A stretch of DNA of 64,000 nucleotides from NCBI GenBank assembly GCA_017626405.1, contig JAGAIS010000006.1:133100-197099 (forward strand). The letters are read 5' to 3'. Below, piece by piece: positions 1 to 8,856 of this stretch (the first letter of the stretch is position 1; every line of letters starts with the position of its first letter). The position numbers and the translations under genes are program-made. The stretch comes from Bacilli bacterium. GTDB lineage: Bacteria; Bacillota_I; Bacilli_A; RF39; UBA660. The notes beneath the pieces are model-generated. The model ran no database searches, was not told the DNA's origin, and worked only from the letters and a program-made list of their open reading frames with translations.

Positions 1-128
1 ATCTTCTTTATATCAGATTCGGTCGCTCTTTCTTCTTCCGGTACTTCATTATTGGCCTTTCCAATAGCTATTTCAATTTTTTCTTTATCATAATCAACAA
101 TATGACCATCTCTTTTAATTACCTTCAT
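1..128 (-). CDS. nrdD: Anaerobic ribonucleoside-triphosphate reductase, N-terminal ATP-cone (partial)
   Basis: This is the first ~42 codons of a gene that runs off the left edge. The translation begins MKVIKRDGHIVDYDKEKI, which is the start of the ATP-cone allosteric domain found at the N terminus of class III (anaerobic, glycyl-radical) ribonucleotide reductases. The ATG at 128 is preceded by a GGGAGAG ribosome binding site. ATP-cones also occur in class I/II reductases and NrdR, but NrdR begins with a zinc ribbon and does not fit. The divergent Crp/Fnr-type regulator makes the anaerobic enzyme the best guess. The catalytic domain is outside the window, so the class assignment is inferred. 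Confidence 0.72.
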   Translation of the reverse strand, partial: MKVIKRDGHIVDYDKEKIEIAIGKANNEVPEEERATESDIKK

Positions 129-154
129 AAATTACTCTCCCATATTACAAATAA

Positions 155-160
155 ATTATA
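155..160 (-). promoter_or_regulatory. -10 element of nrdD promoter, activator-dependent type
   Basis: TATAAT on the minus strand, about 27 bases upstream of the nrdD start. No recognisable -35 hexamer lies 17 bases further upstream (the bases there read TCTTTT). The palindrome at 184-197 is centred about 41.5-42.5 bases upstream of the expected start point, the classical class II position for a Crp/Fnr activator. Confidence 0.55.
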
Positions 161-183
161 GCAAATAGTAAACTAAAAAAAGA

Positions 184-197
184 GTTGCAAGTGCAAC
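184..197. promoter_or_regulatory. Candidate Crp/Fnr-family operator (GTTGCA-AG-TGCAAC)
   Basis: A perfect inverted repeat with 6-bp arms and a 2-bp centre in the 112-bp region between nrdD and the Crp/Fnr-type gene. It overlaps the -35 of the regulator gene (TTGCAA, 185-190) and sits at about -41.5 relative to the nrdD start point. That geometry predicts repression of the regulator and activation of nrdD. Binding by the adjacent regulator is inference. Confidence 0.55.
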
Positions 198-213
198 AAA
201 AAAACAATATAAT
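185..213 (+). promoter_or_regulatory. Promoter of the Crp/Fnr regulator gene
   Basis: TTGCAA (185-190), 17-base spacer, TATAAT (208-213). The -35 lies inside the palindrome at 184-197, so a bound regulator would block RNA polymerase. Confidence 0.6.
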
Positions 214-240
214 TAAATTAGTGAAAGGATGACATATAAA

Positions 241-873
241 ATGCCTACAATAAAAGCCTTTGAAGGAATAGAAGATGAAAATGTAAAAAAAATGTTAATG
301 TGTTTCCAAGCTAAAACTCTACACTATAAAAAAGATACCACTGTATTATCTAATTTTGGAAATACAACCCAAGTAGGCGTCATTGAACATGGTGAAGTAG
401 AAATAATAAGATATAACTACAACGGAACAAGAACAATTATCGAAACTCTCGGAGAAGGAGATATATTTGGTTCCTTTAGTGCCAGTGCTAGTGAAGAGTT
501 ATATGTAATTGCTACAACGGAATCCGATATCATATTATTTGAATATGCCCATTTAATTAATAGATGTAAAAAGAACTGTCCATATCACAACCAACTAATA
601 GATAATATGGTACAAATACTAAGTAATAAGCTTATGCAAAACAACGAACGAATTGAAATACTAACAAAGAAGACTATTCGCGATAAATTGCTTGCCTATT
701 TTAATATTTTATCTAAAAAACAGATAAGAAAGAATATTACTTTACCATTCAATTTAACTGATTTAGCTGACTATTTATCAATTGATAGATCTGCTATGAT
801 GAGAGAAATAAAGAATCTAAAAGAAGAAGGATTAATTGAATCTAAAGGAAAAAAAATATGTTTACACTACTAA
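241..873 (+). CDS. Crp/Fnr-family transcriptional regulator
   Basis: A protein of about 210 residues with the two-domain Crp/Fnr plan. An N-terminal cyclic-nucleotide-binding-like beta-roll (IEHGEVEIIRYNYNG ... LGEGDIFGSF) is joined by a long helix to a C-terminal winged helix-turn-helix (FNLTDLADYLSIDRSAMMRE). The N terminus lacks the Cys cluster of E. coli-type FNR; one CKKNC pair lies mid-protein. The start at 241 is preferred over the in-frame ATG at 229, because the AAAGGA ribosome binding site directly abuts 229 but is well spaced from 241. It is divergent from nrdD and shares a control region with a palindrome, so it probably tunes anaerobic deoxynucleotide synthesis and represses itself. 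The effector cannot be told from sequence. Confidence 0.88.
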   Translation: MPTIKAFEGIEDENVKKMLMCFQAKTLHYKKDTTVLSNFGNTTQVGVIEHGEVEIIRYNYNGTRTIIETLGEGDIFGSFSASASEELYVIATTESDIILFEYAHLINRCKKNCPYHNQLIDNMVQILSNKLMQNNERIEILTKKTIRDKLLAYFNILSKKQIRKNITLPFNLTDLADYLSIDRSAMMREIKNLKEEGLIESKGKKICLHY

Positions 874-886
874 ACATATTTTTTTA
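853..886. terminator. Bidirectional intrinsic terminator
   Basis: Stem AAAATATGTTT / AAACATATTTT around an 8-base loop, with T-tracts in both directions. It spans the overlapping 3' ends of the convergent Crp/Fnr gene and the HExxH gene. Confidence 0.75.
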
Positions 887-1775
887 TTAATTTATTTTCA
901 ATTATTTCAACATCACGTTCAAATTCTCTATCAGTATATTTACGAGATTTAATAATTTTAAATGGTATTGGATAAACAATTCTTTTATCCATAATATTTC
1001 TTACAATACTCAAAGCGTCTAAATAATCTAAAACTGGCATATCGTTTAAATAAAACTCTATAGCATACTTTTTGATAAAAGCTCGACCAAGATAAGTTAT
1101 TGCTTCACGATACCAAATAACTGACATAATTGGATTATAATAACCTTCATTGCAATAGGCAATCTTATCGACACAATCAATAAAACGAATTGCTGATGAT
1201 AATCCAAAATAGCGAGATAGACATTTAATTAAACTAGGTAAATCAGCCTCGCTATACCATTTTTCCATATTTTCCTGTCCAACTAATTCTTCTAGTAAAG
1301 AAGTAATTGAACGGCTTATTTGATATACTCCCACATAGAATTCTTGCTTTTCCTTACTTCCAAAATACCTCTCATCAAGAATAGATGTATATGCTTCATT
1401 TATGCCAAATCCAAAAGCAAGATTATTCTTTGGATCCAATTGAGAAAATCCTGTATATATAATCTTATTCCCTATTTTTGTACTTGCCATATGAAATAAT
1501 TCATGAAAAATAAGTAAATGGCAAGTTGATTTTTTATATCTTAGTTTATTACCTAGTAATTCATATTCAGCTCCAGTTGAGAAAAATATACCTTTATCTA
1601 TATTATTATCTTCAATATATTTAACAGTTTTTGAATTGTTATAGAACGTCGATAGATTAAAACTAGAGTCTTTTAATCCTTCAACAAAACTTTCAAATAC
1701 TCCAAGCTTATCATTTGAAAGTTCCCTACTTGTTATATTTTCAATGAATGGTGCTTTATATACTTTAATCTTCAT
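870..1775 (-). CDS. Putative zinc metallohydrolase with HExxH motif, unknown family
   Basis: A protein of about 301 residues, no signal peptide or membrane segment, so probably cytoplasmic. A gluzincin-like motif HELFH sits about a third of the way in, followed ~30 residues later by NEAYTSILDE, whose acidic residues could supply the third zinc ligand. I do not recognise the family. A GTG at 1787 is in frame, but GTGAGGGG is the ribosome binding site for the ATG at 1775, so the shorter start is chosen. It overlaps the convergent Crp/Fnr gene by 4 bases. A second orphan HExxH protein lies at 47858-48931. Peptidase activity is inferred from the motif alone. Confidence 0.6.
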   Translation of the reverse strand: MKIKVYKAPFIENITSRELSNDKLGVFESFVEGLKDSSFNLSTFYNNSKTVKYIEDNNIDKGIFFSTGAEYELLGNKLRYKKSTCHLLIFHELFHMASTKIGNKIIYTGFSQLDPKNNLAFGFGINEAYTSILDERYFGSKEKQEFYVGVYQISRSITSLLEELVGQENMEKWYSEADLPSLIKCLSRYFGLSSAIRFIDCVDKIAYCNEGYYNPIMSVIWYREAITYLGRAFIKKYAIEFYLNDMPVLDYLDALSIVRNIMDKRIVYPIPFKIIKSRKYTDREFERDVEIIENKLIKKYV

Positions 1776-1807
1776 AATACCCCTCACTCGATTGAGTATT
1801 ATACCAC

Positions 1808-1840
1808 AAAAAATATATAGATGCTAATCTATATATTTTT
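1808..1840 (-). terminator. Terminator of the heat-shock operon
   Basis: A 14-bp AT-rich stem (AAAAATATATAGAT and its complement, loop GCTA) overlaps the dnaJ stop codon and is followed by a T-run on the minus strand. Confidence 0.75.
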
Positions 1841-2945
1841 TATATTTCGTAAACTCAGTAGATTTATCTAGAGAAGTTTCGCTTAGGCTCTTAAATAATT
1901 CTTTTTGCTTTCTATCTATTTTGGTAGGAATGATAATACTTACAATACCATAAGCATCTCCCTTTTTGCCACTCTTCTCATCATCGACACCTTTACCTCT
2001 AAACTTGAATTTATCGCCATTTTGAGTTCCTGCAGGTATTTCAGCTATAATTGTCCCATGAATAGTTGGAACTTCCTTCTTAACGCCTAAAACTGCTTCT
2101 GTAATCGTTAGAGGAATCTTAACATATACATCTTTTCCCTCTCTTTGATATATTTCATGATCTTTAACTTTAAATTCAATATATATGTCGCCTCTAGGAC
2201 CTCCATTAGCTCCCACTGAAGCTTTTCCACTCATTCTTAGAGTATCACCATTTTCAATACCTCTTGGAACGCGAAGTTTCATTGTCTTATCACGATTGAT
2301 AGTTCCATGTCCATTACATTTCATACATTTTGATTTAAACTTAATTCCACGACCATCGCATTCAGGACAAGTAGATTCAGATTGGAATATACCAAACATA
2401 GTTCTCTGCTCTGTAATAACTCTTCCTCGCCCATTACAAGAAGAACAAGTATGTTTATCATGGCCACCAAGTCCATCACAATCAGGACAAATATCATCTA
2501 TATTAACTTTAAATTCTTTTTCGCAGCCATAAACTGCTTCTTCAAAAGTAATAGTTAAGTTAACTAGTTTATCTTGGCCTTTAGTCTTTCTACTTCCTCT
2601 TCCAGATTTTCTTCCGCCAAATGAACTTCCACCCATCATAGCCTCAAAAATAGATTCCAAATCAAAATCCTCAAAATTGAATCCTTCAAATCCTCCAAAA
2701 CCAGCACCGCCATTTTGATCAAAAGCGGCATGTCCAAATTGATCATATTGTTTTCTCTTTTGTGGATCACTCAAAACAGAATAGGCTTCGCCAATCTCTT
2801 TGAATTTATCAGCAGCTCCTGCCTCTTTATTAACATCAGGATGATATTGTTTTGCCAACTTTCTAAAAGCTCTTTTAATTTCTTCATCACTAGCTGATTT
2901 AGAAACTCCCAATACCTCATAATAATCTCTTTTACCTTCTGCCAT
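1824..2945 (-). CDS. dnaJ: Chaperone protein DnaJ (Hsp40)
   Basis: Co-chaperone that delivers substrates to DnaK and stimulates its ATPase. All canonical parts are present in 373 residues: an N-terminal J-domain with the HPD motif (YHPDVN), a Gly/Phe-rich linker (residues ~65-115), four CxxCxGxG zinc-finger repeats ([32 protein letters not shown]), and the C-terminal substrate-binding region. The ATG follows a GAGGTG site 10 bases after the pepF stop. It is the last gene of hrcA-grpE-dnaK-pepF-dnaJ and probably under CIRCE/HrcA control. Confidence 0.98.
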   Translation of the reverse strand: MAEGKRDYYEVLGVSKSASDEEIKRAFRKLAKQYHPDVNKEAGAADKFKEIGEAYSVLSDPQKRKQYDQFGHAAFDQNGGAGFGGFEGFNFEDFDLESIFEAMMGGSSFGGRKSGRGSRKTKGQDKLVNLTITFEEAVYGCEKEFKVNIDDICPDCDGLGGHDKHTCSSCNGRGRVITEQRTMFGIFQSESTCPECDGRGIKFKSKCMKCNGHGTINRDKTMKLRVPRGIENGDTLRMSGKASVGANGGPRGDIYIEFKVKDHEIYQREGKDVYVKIPLTITEAVLGVKKEVPTIHGTIIAEIPAGTQNGDKFKFRGKGVDDEKSGKKGDAYGIVSIIIPTKIDRKQKELFKSLSETSLDKSTEFTKYKKYID

Positions 2946-2955
2946 AATCTCACCT

Positions 2956-4731
2956 CTATTCTTCTAATCCTATGTATTCTTCTACCATATCATCGAACAT
3001 TTTAATGGCAATTTCATATGTATTATCATCGAGTAAATCAATACCCAATAACTCTAGTAATTCAAGTGGCTTCTTAGATGAACCACTACTTAAAAATTTA
3101 TAGTATTTATCAAGGATACCATCTTCTTGATTTACAATTTTATAAGCTAAATTGCAAGCGGCAATCGTTGACGTTGAATAAAACATTACATAATATCCAC
3201 CATCCATAAAATAATGAGGAATCATAGACCATGTCAAACTGCTATGGGGTATAATATTCCCCATTACTTCATCATTAGCTTCATTCCAAAATTCGTTAAG
3301 TTTTTTTGATGATAGAGGAATATTAGAATTTATTGCACTATGCATCTTTTCCTCGAAGACTGCCTGTCTTCCTGCACCAAAAAAATTACCTGAAAATATC
3401 TTAATAAAATTATTAATCAAAGCCTTTTTAGTATCCAAATCACCCTTATCTTTATTTGCAAGTGCAAAGATAAATTCATTGCACAATGATGCAACCTCAC
3501 CTATAAAAGGCGATGAATATACATATTGTGAAGGTTGATTCTCAATTGTCAAATATTGATTGCAAAAATGACCTAGTTCATGAGACAAGGAAGATATATC
3601 TAATATCTTGCCACGAAAATTTGCAAATACTCGAGGATAATCATAAGGAGAATAGCACGAAAACCAAGAGGTAATCTTTTCATCGCTCGGAAGAAAGTCT
3701 ATACATTTCTTATCAAATGCAAAGTTTAATACTTTCATATATTTATCGCCATAAATTTTAAAAGTATCAAGAATCATATCTTTAGCTTCTTCAACAGTAT
3801 AATCTCTATCACTACTAACTAGTGGAGCATTGAGATCATATGAGCACAAATCACTAATATTTAAAACTTTCTTGTATAATTCTACATATTTCTTATAACT
3901 ATCTTTATTATTGCGAAGATTCTTCATCAAAATGTCATAGATACGAAAATCAACATCAATTGTATCAAATTTTTCTTCGATAGCACTCTTGTAGCCACGC
4001 ATTTTAGCTTCCGTCTCTGTCGATTCAACAAAGCCAATTAAATTAGTAACCAAACTATCTATATGATTTTGACATGCTTTTTCAGTAACTTCAAACGCCT
4101 GTCTCCTAACATTTCGATTTTTAGATACAGCATACTTATTTACACTTGAAGCATTGATAGACACTTCATTGCCATCTTCATCAATTATGTTATCATACTT
4201 CATTTCTTTGTTTCTAATTAAATTACTAGCCTGCTTAAATCGATCAATAATTGGTTCGTACTTGCAAATAATACTCTCTTCAACTTCGCTTAGCAAATGA
4301 CTTTTTAATCTAAACATATCCTCAAACATTTTTTGATAAACACTCAAAGGTTCATAAGAATCTATCATTTCTTCTATCATCTTAAAATCATGACTTATAA
4401 TTTCATTATTTACAAATGAAAATCTACTATTATATTCAGCAATAAGATTTAGAATTTGCGAATGTTCTTCAGCTGCTTCATGATCATTAGTATTAACTGT
4501 AGACACCAAATGAGCATACATATCTAAATGTTCAATTTCTTCTTCAACTTTATCTTTCTCTTGTAAAAAATTATATAGATTTTCACTACTATCCAATAAA
4601 TGCCCTTGATATTTAGCAAGTTCATCAATTAGTTTTGGAATTTTTTTAATTCTTGAATTAAATTCTTTTGAACTTTTACATAAATCACTCAAATCCCATT
4701 TATATTTTTCGTCTATTTCTTGTCTCTTCAT
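2956..4731 (-). CDS. pepF: Oligoendopeptidase F-type M3 metallopeptidase
   Basis: Cytosolic zinc peptidase that cleaves short oligopeptides. The protein (591 residues) has the M3 signature SLSHELGHF with the HExxH zinc ligands, and the downstream Glu in FIGEVAS. The domain order (N-terminal helical lobe, C-terminal catalytic lobe) and length fit PepF/M3B. The ATG at 4731 is chosen over the GTG at 4737 because AAGGAG is correctly spaced for the ATG and overlaps the GTG. It lies between dnaK and dnaJ, where no peptidase is usual, which suggests co-induction with the chaperones to clear peptide fragments (inference). Confidence 0.93.
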   Translation of the reverse strand: MKRQEIDEKYKWDLSDLCKSSKEFNSRIKKIPKLIDELAKYQGHLLDSSENLYNFLQEKDKVEEEIEHLDMYAHLVSTVNTNDHEAAEEHSQILNLIAEYNSRFSFVNNEIISHDFKMIEEMIDSYEPLSVYQKMFEDMFRLKSHLLSEVEESIICKYEPIIDRFKQASNLIRNKEMKYDNIIDEDGNEVSINASSVNKYAVSKNRNVRRQAFEVTEKACQNHIDSLVTNLIGFVESTETEAKMRGYKSAIEEKFDTIDVDFRIYDILMKNLRNNKDSYKKYVELYKKVLNISDLCSYDLNAPLVSSDRDYTVEEAKDMILDTFKIYGDKYMKVLNFAFDKKCIDFLPSDEKITSWFSCYSPYDYPRVFANFRGKILDISSLSHELGHFCNQYLTIENQPSQYVYSSPFIGEVASLCNEFIFALANKDKGDLDTKKALINNFIKIFSGNFFGAGRQAVFEEKMHSAINSNIPLSSKKLNEFWNEANDEVMGNIIPHSSLTWSMIPHYFMDGGYYVMFYSTSTIAACNLAYKIVNQEDGILDKYYKFLSSGSSKKPLELLELLGIDLLDDNTYEIAIKMFDDMVEEYIGLEE

Positions 4732-4751
4732 TGGCACTCCTTAATAATCAA

Positions 4752-4780
4752 AATTAATGGGGAAAGAATCCCCATCAATT
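4752..4780 (-). terminator. Stem-loop between dnaK and pepF (attenuator or processing site)
   Basis: An 11-bp stem, 7-base loop, with one G-U pair, directly after the dnaK stop. The T-tract behind it is weak (TTGATTATT), so partial termination or an mRNA stability element is more likely than full termination. It could lower pepF-dnaJ expression relative to dnaK. Confidence 0.5.
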
Positions 4781-4785
4781 ATTAA

Positions 4786-6600
4786 CTACTTTTCTACGAA
4801 TTCAGCTTCGGATACTTCATCATCATCTGATTTAGCATCGCTATTACTTGCTTCGGCTTCCTTGCTAGCATTCTCATAAACCCTACCAGCAAGTTCCATA
4901 GCTTTTTCTTGAAGTTTAGATGTCTTATCTTTAATTTCTGCTACATTTTCACCTTCAGTAGCTTTCTTAACTTCATCGATTAATTCAGTAACAGATTTCT
5001 TTTCATCATCGCTCAATTTATCTCCTAAGTCGCGAATTGCTCCTTCAGCAGCAAATGTTGCTTGTTCAGCATCATTCTTAGCATCGGCTAATTCCTTACG
5101 TTTTTCATCTGCCTCTTTATTTGCTTCTGCTTCTTTCATCATCTTATCGATTTCTTCATCTGATAGATTAGTACTTGAAGTAATCGTAATCTTTTGCTCT
5201 TTATTTGTTCCTAAATCTTTAGCTTTTACATTAACAATACCATTAGCATCGATATCAAATGTAACTTCAATTTGAGGAACACCACGTCTAGCTGGAGGTA
5301 TATCAGATAATTGGAATCTTCCAAGTGTCTTGTTATCAGCAGCCATTGGTCTTTCACCTTGTAATACATGAATATCTACTGCAGGTTGATTATCTTGAGC
5401 AGTTGAGAATATTTGTGATTTACTCGTTGGAATAGTTGTATTACGTGGAATTAATACTGTCATTACATCACCTAATGTTTCAAGTCCAAGTGACAATGGA
5501 GTTACATCAAGCAATACTAAATCTTGAACTTCACCAGTTAAAACACCACCTTGAATAGCTGCTCCCATAGCAACAACTTCATCAGGGTTAACACTCTTAT
5601 TTGGCTCTTTTCCTAACTCTTTCTTAACTAATTCTTGAATATATGGAATACGAGTTGAACCACCAACAAGAACTACTTGATCAATTTCAGATGTACTTAA
5701 TTTAGCATCTTTTAATGCCTTTCTAACAGCATCTAGAGTTGAATCAAATAAGTCTTTATTTAAACTTTCAAATTTAGCTCTCGTTAAATCCATCTCAAAG
5801 TTAACAGGAGTTCCATCAACTTGGGCAATGAATGGTAATGAAATAGTAGTTGTAGTTGAGTTAGATAAATCTTTTTTAGCCTTCTCAGCTTCATCCTTAA
5901 TTCTTTGCATTGCCATAGTATCATTTTTAACATCAGCCTTTGTTTGATTCTTAATTTCATCAACAATGTAATCCATTACACGTTTATCAAAGTCATCTCC
6001 ACCTAATCTATTATTACCACTAGTAGATTTAACTTCATATACACCATCACCTAGTTCAAGAATAGATACGTCAAATGTACCTCCTCCTAAATCATATACT
6101 AGGATAGTTTGTAATTTATCTTGCTTATCAAGACCATAAGCAAGTGCAGCTGCAGTAGGTTCATTAACAATACGATCTACTTCTAATCCTGCAATCTTAC
6201 CAGCATTCTTAGTTGCTTGTCTTTCAGCATCATTGAAGTATGCTGGAACAGTAATTACAGCATGTGTAACTGGTTCCCCTAAATAAGCTTCAGCATCTCT
6301 TTTAATCTTAGATAAAATTTTAGCACTTATCTCTTCAGGAGTAAATTTTTTGCCATCTATCTCTACTTTATCCGAAGTTCCCATTTTTCTCTTAATTGAA
6401 GAAATAGTCTTACTAGCATTAGTAACAGCTTGTCTCTTTGCTAATGCTCCTACTAATTCTTCTCCATTTTTTCCAAATGCAACTACTGATGGAGTTGTTC
6501 TATCTCCTTCTGAATTCGCAATAACTGTAGGTGTACCACCTTCCAAAACTGCACAACAACTATTAGTTGTACCTAAATCAATTCCTATTATTTTTCCCAT
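4786..6600 (-). CDS. dnaK: Chaperone protein DnaK (Hsp70)
   Basis: ATP-dependent Hsp70. The 604-residue protein opens with [14 protein letters not shown] (phosphate loop 1), then [13 protein letters not shown] (phosphate 2) and [11 protein letters not shown] (adenosine loop). The substrate-binding domain and helical lid follow, ending in an acidic tail (SEAEFVEK). Length matches Gram-positive DnaK. It lies 13 bases after grpE in the HrcA-regulated operon. Confidence 0.99.
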   Translation of the reverse strand: MGKIIGIDLGTTNSCCAVLEGGTPTVIANSEGDRTTPSVVAFGKNGEELVGALAKRQAVTNASKTISSIKRKMGTSDKVEIDGKKFTPEEISAKILSKIKRDAEAYLGEPVTHAVITVPAYFNDAERQATKNAGKIAGLEVDRIVNEPTAAALAYGLDKQDKLQTILVYDLGGGTFDVSILELGDGVYEVKSTSGNNRLGGDDFDKRVMDYIVDEIKNQTKADVKNDTMAMQRIKDEAEKAKKDLSNSTTTTISLPFIAQVDGTPVNFEMDLTRAKFESLNKDLFDSTLDAVRKALKDAKLSTSEIDQVVLVGGSTRIPYIQELVKKELGKEPNKSVNPDEVVAMGAAIQGGVLTGEVQDLVLLDVTPLSLGLETLGDVMTVLIPRNTTIPTSKSQIFSTAQDNQPAVDIHVLQGERPMAADNKTLGRFQLSDIPPARRGVPQIEVTFDIDANGIVNVKAKDLGTNKEQKITITSSTNLSDEEIDKMMKEAEANKEADEKRKELADAKNDAEQATFAAEGAIRDLGDKLSDDEKKSVTELIDEVKKATEGENVAEIKDKTSKLQEKAMELAGRVYENASKEAEASNSDAKSDDDEVSEAEFVEK

Positions 6601-6613
6601 ATTTATCTCTCCT

Positions 6614-7141
6614 CTATTCTGATACCTTAACCATAGTTGGTCTTAGTACCTTATCTTTATACATATATCCTTTTTGTAATACTTCTATTACAATTCCCGA
6701 TTCAACATTATCACGCTTTTCTGTAAGTACAGCTTGATGATAATTAGGATCGAATTCATGATTCAAAGCATCTATTTCAGTAACACCACTAGATGCAATT
6801 ATATTTTGAATACTTGTATATATCATCTGAAAACCTTTTAAGAACTCTTTGTTTTCATCATTTTCTAAACTTAATGCTCTTTCAAAGTTATCCATAACAG
6901 ATACAAGTTGCAATAATAAATCTTCATTAGCATATTTTCTTATATTCGCTACTTCATCTTCTTTTCTTTTGCGGAAATTCATCATTTCAGCTTGAATTCG
7001 CATTGATTTTTCTCGTTCTAGTGCTAGTTCATTTCGAACATTTTCAAGTTCTTTATTGTTTTTATGAGTTTTTTTTGGCTCCTTTACAGGTTCTTTCTTT
7101 GTCTCATTATTTTTTTCTATATTTTTATTTTCTTCTGACAT
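6614..7141 (-). CDS. grpE: Nucleotide exchange factor GrpE
   Basis: Dimeric nucleotide-exchange factor for DnaK. A charged, Lys/Glu-rich N-terminal segment (~35 residues) leads into the long coiled-coil helix ([19 protein letters not shown]), then the conserved MNFRKR and FERAL motifs and the C-terminal beta-domain ([18 protein letters not shown]). A TTG at 7153 is in frame, but the GAGGT ribosome binding site overlaps it and is spaced for the ATG at 7141. It sits between hrcA and dnaK. Confidence 0.97.
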   Translation of the reverse strand: MSEENKNIEKNNETKKEPVKEPKKTHKNNKELENVRNELALEREKSMRIQAEMMNFRKRKEDEVANIRKYANEDLLLQLVSVMDNFERALSLENDENKEFLKGFQMIYTSIQNIIASSGVTEIDALNHEFDPNYHQAVLTEKRDNVESGIVIEVLQKGYMYKDKVLRPTMVKVSE

Positions 7142-7155
7142 ACTTGACCTCAATT

Positions 7156-8166
7156 CTATTTTTCTATGTAATTCTTAAGGAAATTTAAAAGAGTTACTAC
7201 TTTATCATATTCCATTCGTTTTGGACCTATGATAGCAAGTGTCGCTTCATCATTCCCAACTTTATAATGTGTTTTTATTATTGTGACATCGGGATCAAAT
7301 TCAGTTTCTTCACCAATATAAATATTTATACCATCCGAAGTTGTAGAAATTTTCTTAACCAAATCGACATCCTCTAACTTAGAAATCATATCTTTAATTT
7401 TATCTGGTTCATTATATTCCTTATAATCTAAGATATTAGTTTTTCCACCAAATACAATATCTGAATTTTCCATCGTAAAATCATGAAAAGCCATTGAGAA
7501 GAAATTACATACTTCTTCATATCTTGAAATAGTATCCTTTATATTAGGTTTAATCTCAAGTTCAAGTCTTTCATTAATTTTATTAATTGGCGTACCAGCT
7601 AATTTACGATTAATAATTTCACAAGTCTTTGTCAGTTCTTGAATACTAATGTTTTTAGAGACATTTATTTGTTTATTTTCAACAATGCCCTTATTAGTGA
7701 TTAAAACAGCAAGTACTTTATGATTGTCCTTATCATTTACATCATCATCAAGTGGAATAATACTAATTTGTTTTAATGTTGCATCATTTGCCGATGGACC
7801 TATTACAACACTAGTATAATGCGTAATGTCACTGATAATTTCCATACACTTAGTAACGGCATCACTAACAACTAAACTATTATTATTCAATATTGTCTGA
7901 AGTTTAAGTAAATCTTCGCCGGTAATTTCCTTAGGTTCCATTAAATTGGACACATAGTATTTGTATCCTGCTTCCGAAGGAACTCGCCCACTTGAAGAAT
8001 GCTCTTTTTCAAGATAATTCATCTCTTCAAGAAAAGCCATATCATTTCTAATTGTAGCTGATGAACAATTAAATTTATCAACTAGTGATTTAGAACTGAC
8101 TGGTTTAAAAGTTTCAATATAAACTTCGACAATCTCTTTTAAAAGTTTTTCTTGTCTCTCACCCAT
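7156..8166 (-). CDS. hrcA: Heat-inducible transcription repressor HrcA
   Basis: Repressor of class I heat-shock genes, binding CIRCE DNA and needing GroEL for activity in known systems. The N-terminal winged helix (ERQEKLLKEIVEVYIETFKP ... SSATIRNDMAFLEE) carries the family motif SGRVPSEAGYKYYV; the GAF-like inserted dimerisation domain follows. About 336 residues, near the family norm. The ATG at 8166 with an AGGATG site is preferred over the GTG at 8184. First gene of the operon, directly downstream of two CIRCE elements, so it is autoregulated. Confidence 0.97.
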   Translation of the reverse strand: MGERQEKLLKEIVEVYIETFKPVSSKSLVDKFNCSSATIRNDMAFLEEMNYLEKEHSSSGRVPSEAGYKYYVSNLMEPKEITGEDLLKLQTILNNNSLVVSDAVTKCMEIISDITHYTSVVIGPSANDATLKQISIIPLDDDVNDKDNHKVLAVLITNKGIVENKQINVSKNISIQELTKTCEIINRKLAGTPINKINERLELEIKPNIKDTISRYEEVCNFFSMAFHDFTMENSDIVFGGKTNILDYKEYNEPDKIKDMISKLEDVDLVKKISTTSDGINIYIGEETEFDPDVTIIKTHYKVGNDEATLAIIGPKRMEYDKVVTLLNFLKNYIEK

Positions 8167-8177
8167 AACAACACATC

Positions 8178-8204
8178 CTAGCACTCCTAAATTCTCAGTG
8201 CTAA
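8178..8204. promoter_or_regulatory. CIRCE operator 1
   Basis: CTAGCACTC - 9 bases - CAGTGCTAA, one mismatch per half against the consensus TTAGCACTC-N9-GAGTGCTAA. It lies between the predicted transcription start and the hrcA ATG, the usual HrcA roadblock position. Confidence 0.92.
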
Positions 8205-8208
8205 ATTA

Positions 8209-8237
8209 ATATTATCACTATTGTTAGCACTTGTCAA
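8209..8237 (-). promoter_or_regulatory. Sigma-A-type promoter of the hrcA operon
   Basis: On the minus strand TTGACA (8237-8232), 17-base spacer, TAATAT (8214-8209). It is flanked by CIRCE 1 downstream and CIRCE 2 over the -35 region. Confidence 0.8.
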
Positions 8238-8250
8238 TGGTTATTGCTAA
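8224..8250. promoter_or_regulatory. CIRCE-like operator 2
   Basis: TTAGCACTT - 9 bases (GTCAATGGT) - TATTGCTAA; three mismatches in total to the CIRCE consensus. Its centre is 46 bp from CIRCE 1, and it covers the -35 of the hrcA promoter. Confidence 0.72.
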
Positions 8251-8258
8251 TTTGTTAC

Positions 8259-8288
8259 AAAAAAGAATACTAGTTTATACTAGTATTC
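8259..8288 (-). terminator. Terminator of the lipoprotein gene
   Basis: A 10-bp stem (GAATACTAGT/ACTAGTATTC, 4-base loop) overlaps the stop codon and is followed by six T on the minus strand. Confidence 0.85.
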
Positions 8289-8819
8289 ATAAGTTCCATG
8301 TAGTTTAGATAATTCCTCTTCTGTTAGGGATTCTATTTCCCAATCCCCATTATCATTTTTATCTAATTTAATATCAAGAGTATATGTAACTTTATCAGTT
8401 GTATCTAATAGTTTTTTAATTTTATAAGTGAAATATTTTGCAAAATCTACATCTCCATCGTCATTTACAAAATCTGCTTGATTGGCTGTAAAATAATCTC
8501 CAGCATCTTTGTTTGCCTTATAGTAATCAAATACTGATATTTCAACAGTTACTGTCGCTTTATCTCCATCAATCTTTTCATCTTTTATTTTATAATCCAT
8601 ATTACTGTATTGGCGAAGATAAATTTCGCGATAATCTTCAAGTTCTTCTTCATCCAATTCCTGTGTAGATAAATACTCATTTAACTCATTTACAACAACA
8701 GTATCATTATTCTTATATTTATTTAAGAACTTTTCTACTTCACCCTTAGGTCCACCCATTAAAGTACATCCAGTTAACATCAAAATAGATACTAAAAATA
8801 ACACTAATATTTTTTTCAT
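8280..8819 (-). CDS. Putative lipoprotein, unknown function
   Basis: A protein of 179 residues with a lipoprotein signal peptide: KK, a hydrophobic stretch, and the lipobox LTGC (lipidated Cys at residue 18). The mature part is short and very acidic, with alternating helices and strands (VTVEISVFDYY ... VTYTLDIKLDKND) like a small cystatin/NTF2-type fold; that resemblance is an impression only. It is a single-gene unit between the heat-shock promoter and a symporter gene. Probably anchored outside the membrane. Confidence 0.75.
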   Translation of the reverse strand: MKKILVLFLVSILMLTGCTLMGGPKGEVEKFLNKYKNNDTVVVNELNEYLSTQELDEEELEDYREIYLRQYSNMDYKIKDEKIDGDKATVTVEISVFDYYKANKDAGDYFTANQADFVNDDGDVDFAKYFTYKIKKLLDTTDKVTYTLDIKLDKNDNGDWEIESLTEEELSKLHGTYEY

Positions 8820-8856
8820 AATAAACTCTCCTTATTAGTATTATTATCCTTTTTTT

